Positions 22,116 to 34,200 of a DNA stretch of 64,000 nucleotides are shown piece after piece. The position numbers and the translations under genes were made by a program. The DNA is from Enoplolaimus lenunculus (taxonomy: Eukaryota > Nematoda > Enoplea > Enoplida > Thoracostomopsidae), in NCBI GenBank assembly GCA_030248215.1, contig JASANG010003210.1, forward strand, positions 1 to 64,000. The letters are read 5' to 3'. The notes beneath the pieces are model-generated. The model saw nothing but the letters and a program-made list of their open reading frames with translations. It had not been told where the DNA came from and searched no databases. The stretch's first letter is position 1; each line of letters starts with the position of its first letter.

Positions 22116-22415
22116 ACGTGCGTTCGAGCTTCGCTCAATAAATGTAGTCCCACTACGACTGGTTTTATTGTGTTCTTTCTTTTGGGCAAGAATTTTAGTC
22201 AATTGCCTTGTCTGATCTTTTTTCTCAATTCAGTAAAGTTTTAGGCATGCTCTCTATGTGTCTATTTATACTTGAGCAGTCTAGACGATTCTTCTGCTTT
22301 GGTCTCTGTTACACACTCTAAATAGGACTTTATCGACTATTCGATGATCGATTGTAATTAGGAACGCAGACTCCTATTGATAGAGGCTCAACATGTGAAC
22401 CTTCCTGTTATTTCC

Positions 22416-24430
22416 AAGCTTTAGGTTTAATAGTAAACAGACCCTTCTATAATTAACATTTTTCATATTATTTATGTTTCAATAAACATAATAAGCACAC
22501 GTGTTGATACGTGCCAATAAAAACCAACATAATGCTCATAAAGAGGGTAGCAAAAAGAACATAGGTAGTCGCTATGAGAACTGTACATGCTGATTACTTC
22601 TTGACACTAATTTAAAATAAAACTGCTTGGAATGCATTTTGGTCCTGTACGTATCATGGTTATTGAAATTGAGTGGAATATTTGTAAGAACAAACCTGGT
22701 TAGTGTTCAATCTAATACACTGATGATTCTGTTTGCTAATATATACTCTTTTAATCTCCAGTTGAAGTATCATCACCAATAACGCGTAATTCCTAAAGTG
22801 CCATTCGAAATCGGCAAATATACATTATCTGAAATCCGTGCACCTCGTGGTTCTGGGAAAATTAATATTTGCGACGTATCGTCGGGAAATATTACAAAAA
22901 TTGTGTATTTACAGTGTTAACCTCTGGATTACTTAGAATCGGTGTAGGCTTAGACTTATGCCTTAATGTTGTTTTTATATCATCTATTACTTTTATATGA
23001 GTTTATATACTTCTTGAGGTAACATAAATGTTTTTCCACAAGCAACATTGCAGGCGACACTAGTGGATCCAGAGTCGGGCTTTATAAAAAATAAAGGTCC
23101 CTCCTACTTTCTTTCTTGTTTGGAACAGTTTTTTTGTGAAAAATGCTATGGTCCCTATCTTACCATTTATTCCCTCAAAAAAACTTTTGGTAATATGTAA
23201 TAAGGTCCCTTCCTACTTTACAATTTTTCGCTGTCAATGGCACATATATAGCATATATAGCAAAAATGCGTTACATAACATTTGCCAGCCCGACACCCGT
23301 CAGAAATTTCTGGATCCGTCTCTCTGACTGGCAATAAAGAGTTTCCAAAATTAATTTGCTTAACGAGGAAAAAAAGCAATGTCTGGCGAGAATTATCGAT
23401 TTTTACTGAGTTTGACAGGTTTCTGGAACAGCAGTAACTTAAATTACACAGCTAGTCCTGGTTTGAGCATTATGTAGTATTAATTTATGGCTGGAGCTAA
23501 TATAATTAAATATGTAACAAGTGAAAGTACTCGTTGACTAATTACAAGTTGCAATTTCTGATTAAGGTTATTACCTTTTCTATTAAGGTTGACACTGGCA
23601 AACCGCTTAGAAGAACAAGAACGTTCATTTTGGTTTTCAGCACGATATTTCACACGCTATATTGTAATTTATAGGTTTTCGTAAAATTCGCTGGTGTATA
23701 TTTGCCTGGTTGGCAAAGCTTGAAGCTTGATTTTTTCCAATGACATAATACTGCAATAAGCCAAATTTGACTTTTCCGGACTCTTTGTATGCCAACGCAC
23801 ATGTTTTACATGATGTAGTAATGCTAAATTATACTACCGGTGCTCGTAATTGTACCCTATGAGTAAACGGTGGCACAAAGCTAAAACAGAAATTTCTAGC
23901 AAATGTTTTTAGAGGATAGTTTACGCTATTGGAGACGTTGGCTTTACGCACAAAAAAGCATTTCTGAATTTATTCAGAAAAGTGTTTTCTGCGGCAAATC
24001 TGAAAAGTTTTGCTGATATTTAAGACAATTTTTCTAAGAATAACTGGAAAACGTTTATTTTCAGACTTTATTTCAAAACGTATTTTGAAAACATTTCTGT
24101 TATAACAGAAATACTTTTCAAGTGCACGTTTCTAATCACATTTCTCAAATGTAAGAAATTTTTTCTTAAATATTAGAAATATTATTTTGAGTGTAGAAGG
24201 GGCGACGACTGTAGATCGACGATTTTAGAGGGTTAACCAAACACTGCTTAAAATGATCCCGTGTTGGTGGGATGGGTGAAAATGTCCATAGTCCGTATAA
24301 GGAGCAATACCCGCCCCGTGCCCCACCCCTATGACACCCGTAGGTGCAGCTGTGTTTTTGATACTTTACAATTTTAAAGCCTAATTAGAGTAAATTTAAT
24401 TGCTTACTTTGTAATTAAACAAAACTTTAA
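22416..24430. other. AT-rich intergenic with a possible MITE, no gene seen
   Basis: 23060-23318 is bracketed by AGTGGATCCAGAG and, reversed, ACGGATCCAGAAA, possibly a degraded hAT-type MITE. Imperfect inverted words (TCTGAATTTATTCAGA) occur near 23965. No credible reading frame. Confidence 0.35.
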
Positions 24431-24436
24431 TAAATT

Positions 24437-24690
24437 GGATTATCTGCACACAACAATTGTATGTGTTGTAGGTATAAATATATGAAGCAGTCAAATTCAC
24501 TTTAGCCTCACCCTAAAGAGTTTCAAATAATTTTCTGTGCCACTCGTTAGTGTGGCCCTAATGCGAAAAACTGTCGTAAGGGTGGGACTAACGAGTGTAC
24601 ATTTAAAATTGTGTACATGAGGTAACGCCAACACCCATGCCAATCGGTGGAAGGCACACAAAAATTATTGTGAATGGCGCGGCGCATTCT
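24437..24690. repeat. dispersed repeat, copy 1
   Basis: About 250 bp matched by 25618-25870, with shared words TTAGCCTCACCCTAA, GAGTTTCAAATAATTTTCTG, CTAACGAGTGTAC and AAAAATTATTGTGAA. Internal CGTTAGT...ACTAACG words are inverted and could fold. Confidence 0.7.
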
Positions 24691-25617
24691 TTGTCTGAGT
24701 AATAGGTTATCGCACAAGCTCAAATATGAATTTTTGAAAATTCGATTCGAGTGGTGTTCAACTTTTAGCAATCAGAATTCTGCTTATAACGACTTGTTGT
24801 CAAACAACTGATTTATTGCGCTGCCAGCGATTATGTTTTCGGCGCCAAATTCTGTTATTTGACAATAACTCATTAGCCAGACGTCTGATTGGGGAACATT
24901 TCACAATATTCTTCGTAGCGCTGTAACCGTGTCAAATGCTATATATTGTCTAATTTTTCGACAAAAAAATTATGGGTCCAGTGGTGAAATTTGAGACCTT
25001 AAAAATTCGAATTTTTTATAAATTTATGTTTGGGCGTAGAATACTCTGGGGAGGTAATCAGGACATCAGAAACTTATGAGCGGAGCAAGCTAAACATGTC
25101 ACACTGTTTATGTAAGTATATATTCAATCATGGGTTGTTTCTGACATCAAAGCCTCTCAATTGCTGCATCCTCGCGTGCAACGCGAGGTTGAATCTAGAC
25201 ATATTCTTGTGTTAAATAATACGGTAAAGGCAAGCTTTCAATTTTGAGCGCACCAGCTTTAGGCCCACTGTCGTCGAAACTGCTGAGCGAATCGACCAAG
25301 ATGCATATGTAGTTTTACGTTTAGTTTCGTGGGAAATTTCAATAAACAAAATCCTTTTATATATTGATATGCTGCTATTTTCCGTTTTCTCGGACATATA
25401 ACGTGTCCTGGTGGTCATATACACGCGGTCACTGTTCATGTGTTGCATGTAAATTAGTTACATATCATCTAAAAACGTTCTTTTATATCATGTTTAGTTG
25501 CAAGTTATATTTCAGAATCGTTTAATATTTTCCATTTTTTTATTTTTTCCATCCCCGTCGGAAAAAAGTGAAAAAAATGAAAAAAATCCATTTTTTCCGG
25601 CCAACAACCCTGATTCA
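24691..25617. other. intergenic between repeat copies, no gene seen
   Basis: Only short chance frames. Confidence 0.4.
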
Positions 25618-25870
25618 TAGGGCAATTATCTACACACATCAATTTTATGTGCTATACATATAAATATATATGAAGAGGTCAAATTTACGTTAGCCTCACC
25701 CTAATGAGTTTCAAATAATTTTCTGTGGCAATCGTTAGGGTGTCCCTAACGGAGAAACTTTCGTTAGGGTGGTGCTAACGAGTGTACGTTTAAAAATGTG
25801 TACATGATGTAACCCCAATACCGATGTCAATCGGTTGCAGACACTCAAAAATTATTGTGAACGGCGCTTA
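25618..25870. repeat. dispersed repeat, copy 2
   Basis: Direct-orientation partner of 24437-24690, about 80% identical by eye, 1.2 kb away. Confidence 0.7.
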
Positions 25871-26875
25871 AAACTGTAAGTTTGTCGATGAAAGCAGAAT
25901 TGTGATTAATAGTTATCTAAGTAAACATATTGAGGATATGGCGTGTCAACTGTATTATATCCAGAAAAAGTGTTAACGATAAAGGTAATCAACAAATATA
26001 TTTCAGACAAAGTTAGTTCTCCTCAAAAGAAAGAAAATAAAACGAACAGTTTTGCGTCAAACTTAGCTGGGTTAATTAAAAATAAATAACAGTCCATAAC
26101 GGAATAGCAGGATTACCTCTGGAAATGCAAAAGATATACTAGCCCTCTCCCTTTCTTTCAGCCAATACAGTACTAGCTCGGCTATGTAGATGCAATTCGT
26201 TTTCCAAAATGAATGTGCCAATGTTTACATGCGAGATAGCTTAATCAAAGTTGGTCACAATAATGAAATTCAAATCACGTTTCAAGCGGACTTTATTCGT
26301 TCTTTAGACCATGCTTAAATTTAACTGGTATGAGGTTTCACATTGAATATGATACTTTTTCTTTTTGTATTTAAATTACTGAACCATAAAGTGTATTATA
26401 TTTACAAGACGTCTCTATAAATTTGTTTAATTCGGGCAAACTCGAGAAATTAAGGTTGCTCAACTAATGAAGGTTAATGAATAGAAGGTAGTTGGCATAT
26501 TGGTTACCATCATGCCGTAGACCAGTTATTAACCTTCATGTCCCGATTATATTATTGAGTTCTCCAAAATGACTTCTTTTATTCCGCAACGCAGAATCGA
26601 TCATCAACCAGTTGATGACAATTCGCTCCTTGCCAATGGTTGTTTGAGACAGCGTCACTACAGGAGTAAACATCAAATTTAGCGAGACTTAGTTGGTAAC
26701 TTGTTTACTGCTACTTTCAAACAGCTGTATTTGTAATTGTGACAAATTGTATTCTTGTTCAAATAGAACGTATCTATCGTACAACTATGTGAACTGAGTT
26801 CTGCATGCACGTGACAGTCATGTATTCACCTATTTTAGACTCTTGTACCCCCTCACATTCACATGCCCGTTTGGG
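25871..26875. other. intergenic, no gene seen
   Basis: No coding frame or RNA gene recognised. Confidence 0.4.
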
Positions 26876-27131
26876 TTAAGATATATGCTTAGATTTAAAC
26901 TTACGCTTAGGTAAAAGATTAGGCAAAGGCTTAGACTTATGCTTAGGCATATGTGAGCCTTGTGCCGGCCAATGTAATGAACAGGGGCGGAATAGAATGA
27001 TAAGCATATTCCTAAGCCTATTAGCCTAAGCCGAAGCCTAAGCCAAGCAAAACATTAATCTAAAGCTTAAGCCTTACTCTATTCTAGTCCTACAGAAAAA
27101 TGTTCCGCCCATGATCTTTACATGGGCCATG
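26876..27131 (+). mobile_element. TTAGGC tract followed by a TTAGGC-bearing inverted-repeat element
   Basis: 26876-26950 is a degenerate TTAGGC tract. 26963-27131 starts GGCCAATGTAATGAACAGGG and ends, reversed, GGCCCATGTAAAGATCATGG, with internal tandem CCTAAGC units (27012-27055). This is the inverted-repeat frame of the family at 27797. Confidence 0.6.
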
Positions 27132-27239
27132 ACTCTGTTGTAAATTAACACTTAAACTTTATGTCAGAGCTCGGCTAAAATTCTTAATATACAAAAACCT
27201 GCAGGTGTAAGTTTTGCGCTTTTGGCAGCAAAAACATTG

Positions 27240-27425
27240 CATGTGTCAGTATGGCTTTTACTTTGAGGGGCGTAACAATTGAGTAAGCATATTCCTGATC
27301 CCAAGAAAAATCTAAGCCCCAGCGTGTCAGTATAAGCCTATAACTAAATAAACTAAAGTTTATATATAAGCCTAAGTCTAAACTTTAGCAAAAATTGTCC
27401 AAACCTAAGCTGACTCCATTGGTGT
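27240..27425 (+). mobile_element. TTAGGC-bearing element, degraded copy
   Basis: CTTTTACTTTGAGGGGCGTAACA resembles the inner left end of the 27797 copy. Degenerate AAGCCTAAG units follow (27330-27400), but the right end is eroded. Confidence 0.4.
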
Positions 27426-27796
27426 CTAACTGATAACGGTACACGCTCAACTTGACATCAGAGCGAATGACCCAAGTACCCATTAGGTCAAAATGAATTA
27501 TCATGAAGGTTTATGCATCTACCGTTTGTGAGTTTATTATTAATATAATAAACACATAACGGTGAAACAGTTTTACTTTATCAAAACAGTCATTAAATTA
27601 TCCGCAAACGTAATTTCAGCACACGAGGTTGGTCGCTACATTTTGTGTAATTTTCCAAAACGAGATTAGAAGCCTGTGCCACAATTTCTATATGTACGTC
27701 AGTCAACAGTTGTGGCTTCACAGGCAGTGTGTGAATGGAAAATGAGCTTGTCAAAAAATTTTCGATGAAATATTAAGCTAAGAGTCCGAACTTGCA

Positions 27797-28005
27797 AATT
27801 TTGGCCAATGTTACTTTGAAGGGCGTAACAGTAGATTAAAGCGTATTCTTAAGCCTAAGCCTAAGCGTTGCAAAAATGAGTTCCTTAGCCTACACCTAAG
27901 CCTAAGCATAAGCCTAAGCAAAAATGTAATCTAGAGTATCAACCTGCTCTTTTATAGATCCACCAGGAAACTGGACTCCCCTTAAAGTAACATGGGCCAA
28001 AATTT
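27797..28005 (+). mobile_element. TTAGGC-bearing MITE, well-preserved copy
   Basis: Left end TTTTGGCCAATGTTACTTTG and right end, reversed, TTTTGGCCCATGTTACTTTA form terminal inverted repeats. Inside are GGGCGTAACAGTAGATTAA, two tracts of tandem CCTAAGC around a GTTGCAAAAATGAG linker, and GTAATCTAGAGT. This arrangement recurs at 29040, 36655 (inverted) and 57380. Confidence 0.75.
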
Positions 28006-28639
28006 TCATGTTATTAAAGTTTTGAATTATTGATTGAAATGGCTACTATACGCCGAAGTCACAGTAGATACCCAGTATTCGTTTTTTGTATGAAAGAAAA
28101 TAGTTGATTGTTCTCGTAAACATATTGCGGCGGAACCACTTGTACCTATTTATGTGTATACATTTTGGCGACATGTGTGATTGTTCTATACATGTGAATA
28201 GAGTTTGCAACCAATATTTGCAGTAAATTATTTGCGAATGCAAGTTTTTCGAATAAACTCTTCCAACAAAACTGACACGTGTAAATTTGCAGTTGCAATT
28301 TCTGGCAGCAAAATTTGCACGTACGAATGGGATTTATATCTCAAGGAAACATTCGAACCGAATTTGAACTGAATTTGCACCAACATGTTTCTCTTCATAC
28401 AGGACTACTGCCAAACCTTCTTGTCCTGTATCTTCGAGATGTAGGCCCGAGCAAAACTCAACTCTGCCGACAAATATTTCGTTCCTGCCTGTGAGAATAA
28501 AAAGCTTTGAAATTTTGTCTACGCTCCTGAACCTATCAACAGTTATGCAATTGTTCTGACATTTCTCATCTGTTTCAAGGTTACATGTTTACTACTGATT
28601 TGTTTATTTTAATGAGCTAATTATTTATTGCAAACAACA

Positions 28640-28945
28640 ATGTCATCACAAACGTTCATTCTATATTGCGTTGCTTTCATTCCTGTAATGTTACTAATGC
28701 ATGCCGACATAGGCGCTGCAATAAATCGTCATATGGAATATGCCGATACTGAAGAATTGCCTTTGCTATATGACAAAATATGGATTGGTGCTATTGTTAA
28801 CGATGCAAACAGTGCAGACTATCGTGTAGTTAAACGATATCCGGCGAAAGATATATCTCCAATGTTGCGGTTCAGACGCTTTGACAGCGACAAACGTGGA
28901 ATTCGGATTCGATCTGGCGAAACACCTTTATGGTTAATGCCATAG
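28640..28945 (+). CDS. neuropeptide-like secreted precursor
   Basis: A 101-residue frame from ATG 28640 (context CAACAATG) to TAG. Residues 1-26 form a signal peptide (FILYCVAFIPVMLLM core). Dibasic sites lie at 65-66 (KR), 79-80 (RR) and 85-86 (KR), releasing predicted peptides YPAKDISPMLRF, FDSD and a 15-residue C-terminal piece. The MLRF ending before Arg-Arg resembles RF-type peptides, but no Gly precedes the cleavage site, so C-terminal amidation is not supported. Single exon, no cysteines. The layout is typical of a neuropeptide precursor; the family is not recognised. It is flanked on both sides by TTAGGC-bearing elements. Confidence 0.55.
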   Translation: MSSQTFILYCVAFIPVMLLMHADIGAAINRHMEYADTEELPLLYDKIWIGAIVNDANSADYRVVKRYPAKDISPMLRFRRFDSDKRGIRIRSGETPLWLMP

Positions 28946-29039
28946 CTAGTGTTTTGTTAAATTGAAATGCAATTTTTTATATTCTGAATTTTTAATTACA
29001 GTCGCGCGTTGCTGATGATATCGCGGTTTTTGTATGCTT

Positions 29040-29230
29040 GCACCGGCCAATGTTACTTTTAAGGCCGTAACAGTAGATTAGGCGTACTCCTAAACCTAAG
29101 TCTAAGCCTAAGCATTGCAAAAGCGTATTCCTAAGCCTAAGTCTAAGCAAAAAAATGTAGTCTAGAATGTAAACTTACTCTTTTCCACACCCACCACAAA
29201 CCGGGACGGCCCTAAAAGCAACATTGGTCC
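29040..29230 (+). mobile_element. TTAGGC-bearing MITE
   Basis: Starts GGCCAATGTTACTTTTAAGG and ends, reversed, GGACCAATGTTGCTTTTAGG. Internal GTAACAGTAGATTA, two CCTAAG tracts separated by GCATTGCAAAAGCG, and TGTAGTCTAGAATGTAA match the 27797 copy in order. It begins about 95 bp past the stop codon of the 28640 gene. Confidence 0.7.
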
Positions 29231-30195
29231 TTGCCTCTATTCTACTCAAAATTAAAAGAATTTGCCACTACTTGGTATTAGACTTAAGCTGATAGGCTAG
29301 GAATTGAACGTAATAGGTTTGCGCTTAGATTTTGATTTCGGCTTACAGCTATTCTCAAAACCAAGTTAAGCACACCGTTTTCTAGTTGTTATATGCATGG
29401 TACAACTATACGTGATTTATCGCTGAGGAAACCTGTTAAAAAATATACACTTGTTAAAGCTTTTCGCGTTTAAACCGCCATCTTCTGACACACTTTATTG
29501 TAAGTGAAAACACTTCAAATGAATAGCTAGCGCAGCTATACGCCAGTCAGCGCGTTTTACTGTTTGTCAAGCACCATTTTGTCATAATATAAACGCTTTA
29601 TTCCGAACGCGAAAGGTGTTTTGCATTTTTGACATGTTTTCTAAATCTCTTTCCTAATTTCTATTATATATACTCAAAATTTCAGACTTTTTGTCCTTAT
29701 GTCCATCATTAATTAAACAAACTATGCAAAAATAATTTCTTTTTCTTTTACATTTTTTCGTCCAATATTTGTTTATGTCTGGTTATATAACTGTAAAACC
29801 GATATTAAAATGACGCGGCAGTAAAATATTGGTATCACGGTTCATATGAAATGTGCCGAACGACTATATCGCACGGTCGGTGGTGGTATGCGAACAAAAA
29901 ACAAAACTATGTAATATAAAAAAGATAAGCTTCACCAGATTTCTTTTAACACACTACGTGCAAATTTTTATGGTTTCATAGTTTTCTCCAATGCAAGTTC
30001 GGGCCCGTATAGCCAACTCGGATCAAGCCACATTCCCCTACACAGCGGCGTGTAGACAGTTTCCAGGTCTTACAAGTGGATCTACAATTATTCTAGGGAT
30101 GACCAGAATTTTTAACGAGGTCTGAGCAACCCATTGCCCCTGCTGCTACGGTCCTGTACTAGTTAGCCAGATTCATTAAACCAACGATTGTGGGA
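29231..30195. other. AT-rich intergenic, no gene seen
   Basis: No credible frame or RNA gene. Confidence 0.4.
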
Positions 30196-30300
30196 CTGTG
30201 GTACAAGTCAGTTACAGCACGGTTTACTGTCCTTCCGATATACAAACGCGCGCTGATAAGCTTGCGACAAGCGTGCGGTGCACTCGGACATAGCTGTCGT
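30196..30300. repeat. dispersed repeat (partner at 40509)
   Basis: GTGGTACAAGT, TCCGATATACAAACGCGCGC and GTGCGGTGCACTCG occur in the same order and spacing at 40509-40607, so the two short frames that read these blocks are repeat-derived, not genes. Confidence 0.65.
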
Positions 30301-30801
30301 ACTGTGCACGTGACTCAAGAACTTGCGCATCGCACTCGTGTACATCTCGTGATATCGCACTCGTTTCACACTTGTGCGTGCACTCGTTATTTATTTACGT
30401 GCACAGCATAACAACGATGCTCTCGTGCGCGAACTAGTCTTATTTAACGCAACAGCGCGTGTTGATATTTTGGAAGAACACAAAACCGTGCTATGAACTA
30501 CTACATTCCTCGCGGTAACTGGCACACGAAAATCAACACCGGGTTTTTTATTTCAGATGACATAAAGGTAAGCTTCAGTTGAAAGCTGTTCGGCTGAAAG
30601 TTTACATTTTTAAGATTTTAGATCAGGAACTGTGCTGTTTTAAAGGATACATAATTAATTTGTTACCTTCTTGACGTATATTTGGCACTGGCTATGCAAC
30701 TCTTGTTGAGGGGGCTTTAAGGTAGTGCAGATCATGTGGACCAACTGCAAGAAACCTTGCCTGTGTGCTTAATTGTCAAACTCGACACTAAAATTCATAT
30801 T

Positions 30802-30807
30802 TTTATT
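30802..30807 (-). terminator. candidate poly(A) signal AATAAA
   Basis: AATAAA on the minus strand about 135 nt past the stop codon (30942) of the secreted-protein gene, a plausible 3' end signal. Confidence 0.35.
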
Positions 30808-30941
30808 TCATAGAGTAAGACTTGGGACAAACAATAGTTCTTCTTTCTCTCTTTTTTGATAATTCCTAGCTGGCAAAGTTTGTTAATCTCTTACATTTTC
30901 AAGTTGCCCGTTCTCGTACAAATGTGTTGTTAGGAAAGTAT

Positions 30942-31285
30942 TTAGTGTGATTTGCATCCTTTTGGATATGCACTGCATGCTTCAATACCGTTGATTGCAC
31001 CAGCTTGCACTAAACGATACCGAGAGTAAACATTTTCTTTCGCAGCGTTACAAAGCTTAAATCTATTAATTCCGGCAAGAATCAGCCCAAATCGTTCAGT
31101 GAATTCCGGAAGCGAATGAAGAATACAGCGCCCTGGTTCAGGTGTACCGATACAATTCTTTTCCAGCCAACTTGCGACGCCATTTTGAGCATAACCTCCG
31201 GTCACCACTGCTGAATACGATGTATTTGATTGACGGAACGCAAGGAAATAGTACTCTTGAACTGGAGTGGGTCTGTAGACTACAC
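30942..31285 (-). CDS. secreted-protein gene, last exon
   Basis: Acceptor ATATTTTCAG|GT, 344 nt, ends at TAA (30942-30944). Encodes GVVYRPTPVQEYYF and four to five cysteines toward the C-terminus (NCIGTPEPGRC, FKLCNA, EACSAYPKGC). Confidence 0.6.
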
Positions 31286-34200
31286 CTGAAAATATGCATA
31301 CATACATTGGAATCGTATCAAAAATAATATGCTATTTTAAAAGCTTTCTAGTTTCAAATAGTATTTTTCAAAGCACTTCTGTATTAAGAGAAAATACTGA
31401 CCGCCCGCTTGTCTAAGTTTAAAAAATTACGTTGCAACGCATCTTAACGTTAGTCAAAGCAATAGCAAGTCGCAACCTATGCGCAATCTTCAATGTCCCT
31501 AGGGAGTTTATTTAAAACGCTCATTGGAAAAAGTGAAAAATTTAGCCAATATTAATTATAAACGCCTGCCTACTAAGGTTAAAGCAGCGAATGTATAGAA
31601 CAGGGCCATAACAGTAATATAAGCATAACATATATGTTCCTAAAAGCTTAAGCCGAAAGCGTATCAATAACTTTATACCTAAACCTAAGCCTAAGCAAAA
31701 ATATGTCTAAAGCATTTATATGGGCACAAGAAGCCAGCAAGCTTTTTTCATTTGCGTTTGATTTTTGCTCGAAATACTAACCTGCATAAGGTACAACATC
31801 TATCCCTCCAGCAATGTATCCATCGACAATATTCTGTCGAAACCAATGCAAATAGACTTGACCGTGGCCTCCAGTGTGCGGCGTATGATGACTTCCTAGA
31901 AAGGGTTTCGCAACATAAGAAGGTCTGACAATTTCAACTAACATAATCGTATACGAAGTTCCGACAAAATCAGTTGATGGATTAAAATGAACCAAACGCG
32001 GAAGCAGGAACACATCTGGCGCTTGAATTCCGTCCAACGGACCTGAGAAACAAGGATTTTTGATTGGATCAAGCCATTCGTAGCTAGCACTGAAATATAA
32101 AAACAACATTAGAGCTCAGCTAATGTTATGAATGAATAGCGCAAAGAAATGAAATGATGACGCAACATTTTAACCGAGCTCAGCCTGCGGTAACAGTTGC
32201 TGCTGTACTAACTGTACATTAAAATCACTAAAAAATACCGACACTTTTATCGTGCCAAGATATTTAACAGGAAATCGCTACGGTGTTTTGGTGTTTAGTC
32301 CTCTGAATATTTGTTATCCGTCTACGCTCAAAGTATTACATTAGACCACAAACAAGAACTATAATTACTAACTAAAACAACATTATGTCAATGTACAAAA
32401 GGAGCCCCTCTTACTGACAGTCCGCCATGTTACATTCTCAATGAAGCATACAAACGCAAGAATTATTGCGAGACAGTGGCGCAGCAAAAACAGACAGGAT
32501 GATGTCACCTCAAAGATATTTCAAGCTACAATTTTGTATCAAAATTTAGTGCTAAAATTGCGTTATGTGCCTTTTACGTAGGCGACCGCAGCCGTTGTAG
32601 AATCCGTTGCTGTGTCTCTGTGAGGAAGACTTTAATAAAGACAAAAAATTTGGTTTACCCAAGCGAGTACAGTTTGCAACAAATTTTGAACTCAATCGCG
32701 ACAGGAGTATATTTGACTGGAAGCCAAACCGTCAAATTGAGCGCTTCATAATACTGGAAAAACCCAAGATCACGTTCGACCATGTGACCTTCTGAAACAG
32801 CACACAAAGATCCCAGGGTATACCTATATAACTACGACGGTGTTATTAAGAAACAAAAACATCCTTTTTTTGTGATTTTGGTCCATGGTGTTTTGTTTTA
32901 AATTTTTGATTGCTAAAATACTAAAAAACCCTGATCCTACACCTTTTCTCAAATCCTGGCTATACCGATGCCTCTGATATATGGTTCGTATTTCAAAATA
33001 GACTTCATTTATTGACAAGTAAAATTTTTTTATAAAAATCAGCAATACGTACAGTAGCAGATGTATACCTTGCTCACTAAGGGTTCATAACAGGACACTG
33101 TAGTAAAGTTGGTAAAAGATTGACTTAAAATGGGTGCATGAGTTGTTGGGCTGGTATGACATTACTGTAAACCGTTGCGAAATAAATGATAAAAAGATGT
33201 ATATATTTTAAAGTTTTCATACTATTCAAAAGTAACAATTGAATTTAAAGTTTCAAAAATGAATCTAAATGAGTTTCGTTTTCTATGCTGCTGGTGTGCT
33301 GTGCTTAATAGCTTATGTTCTGCGAGGTGCTTTGTAGAAGCCTTGACAAATTGGCGAGGCAACTTCGAGCTAGCTTCGAGCGTTCACTGTTTTTACAATT
33401 TGCGCTGTTTGATAATAAACCACCTTCGGTGTCTGACAGTACACTGGTTTGTGCCTAGTCCGTCATCCGCAATATAAGCTGTTACAGGCTCAGAGTAAGG
33501 GTACTTGCGGACCTAGTATACTCAAGCTGGTCCGTAGTTGACAATTTCCTTATATTTCTACATGTATATTTCTTTCGCTCATAATAGTCACCACATTGGT
33601 ATAAAAACTTGACCCTTGGAAACACAATGCAATTACGCTGAACCATTTATCAGTGAATACCTTTCTCAAATTGTTTTTCTAGCAGCTCTGGACAATTTTC
33701 AGCTAAACCAGTTCGCTCGGCTTCTCCAATTGAAAATATGTCTGCTGTTACTGTCAGTATATTTACGTATATTGGTCCTGTAATACCACTAATACATCAT
33801 AACGCAGGCCCTGAAAGTGTCAGGGAGACGGGGCACAGATAACCTGTATCAATCAGAACAGGGCCGGAACAGTAGTATAAGCATATTGTAAGCCTAAGCC
33901 TAAGACTAAGCCTAAGCCCAAGCGTAAGCCTACCATAAGCAGAAAAGTTAGTCTAAAGCTTAAGCTGACTCTCTCAAAACAACAGAAAAGCACCTTGTAG
34001 GCAGCACTGTAAGCTCTCCACCAAATAACTTACAAGTTAAACCAGTTGCAATCGGTGCTTCGAAATAGCTAGAGCTCGCATTCCAACTGTGTGTAACACC
34101 TATCACCATTCATAGATTTTAAAACTTTCGAACCAGTGAATGTTGAGGCTTAAAATTCGGCTATTTGCACTTAATTCGCTCTAATCCTGTACCAATTTTG

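Larger units (their letters stand above)
21443..22145. mobile_element. nested repeat element with GAGCGAAGCTC-type ends
   Basis: Bounded by TTATTGAGCGAGGCGAAACT at the left and, reversed, TTATTGAGCGAAGCTCGAACG at the right, an inverted pair. It contains the microsatellite at 21525-21577 and the tandem array at 21606-22115. No coding capacity. Confidence 0.5.
21083..22415. mobile_element. second copy of the 38614 element, split by a nested insertion
   Basis: 21083-21370 aligns by eye with 38622-38885 (shared words GAATGATATTTATTT, GATATATATCCGGTACTGCA, TGCCTTGCATCAAAAGCTTG). The match resumes near 22365 (GCAGACTCCTATTGAT, GGCTCAACATG). About 960 bp between, including the tandem array at 21606-22115, is absent from the other copy and so looks inserted. 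The terminal repeats themselves are decayed here. Confidence 0.6.

Noticed and set aside
30190-30411. Short Cys-containing plus-strand frame and the similar ones at 40439-40766
   Set aside because: The shared part is a dispersed DNA repeat; the frames diverge outside it.
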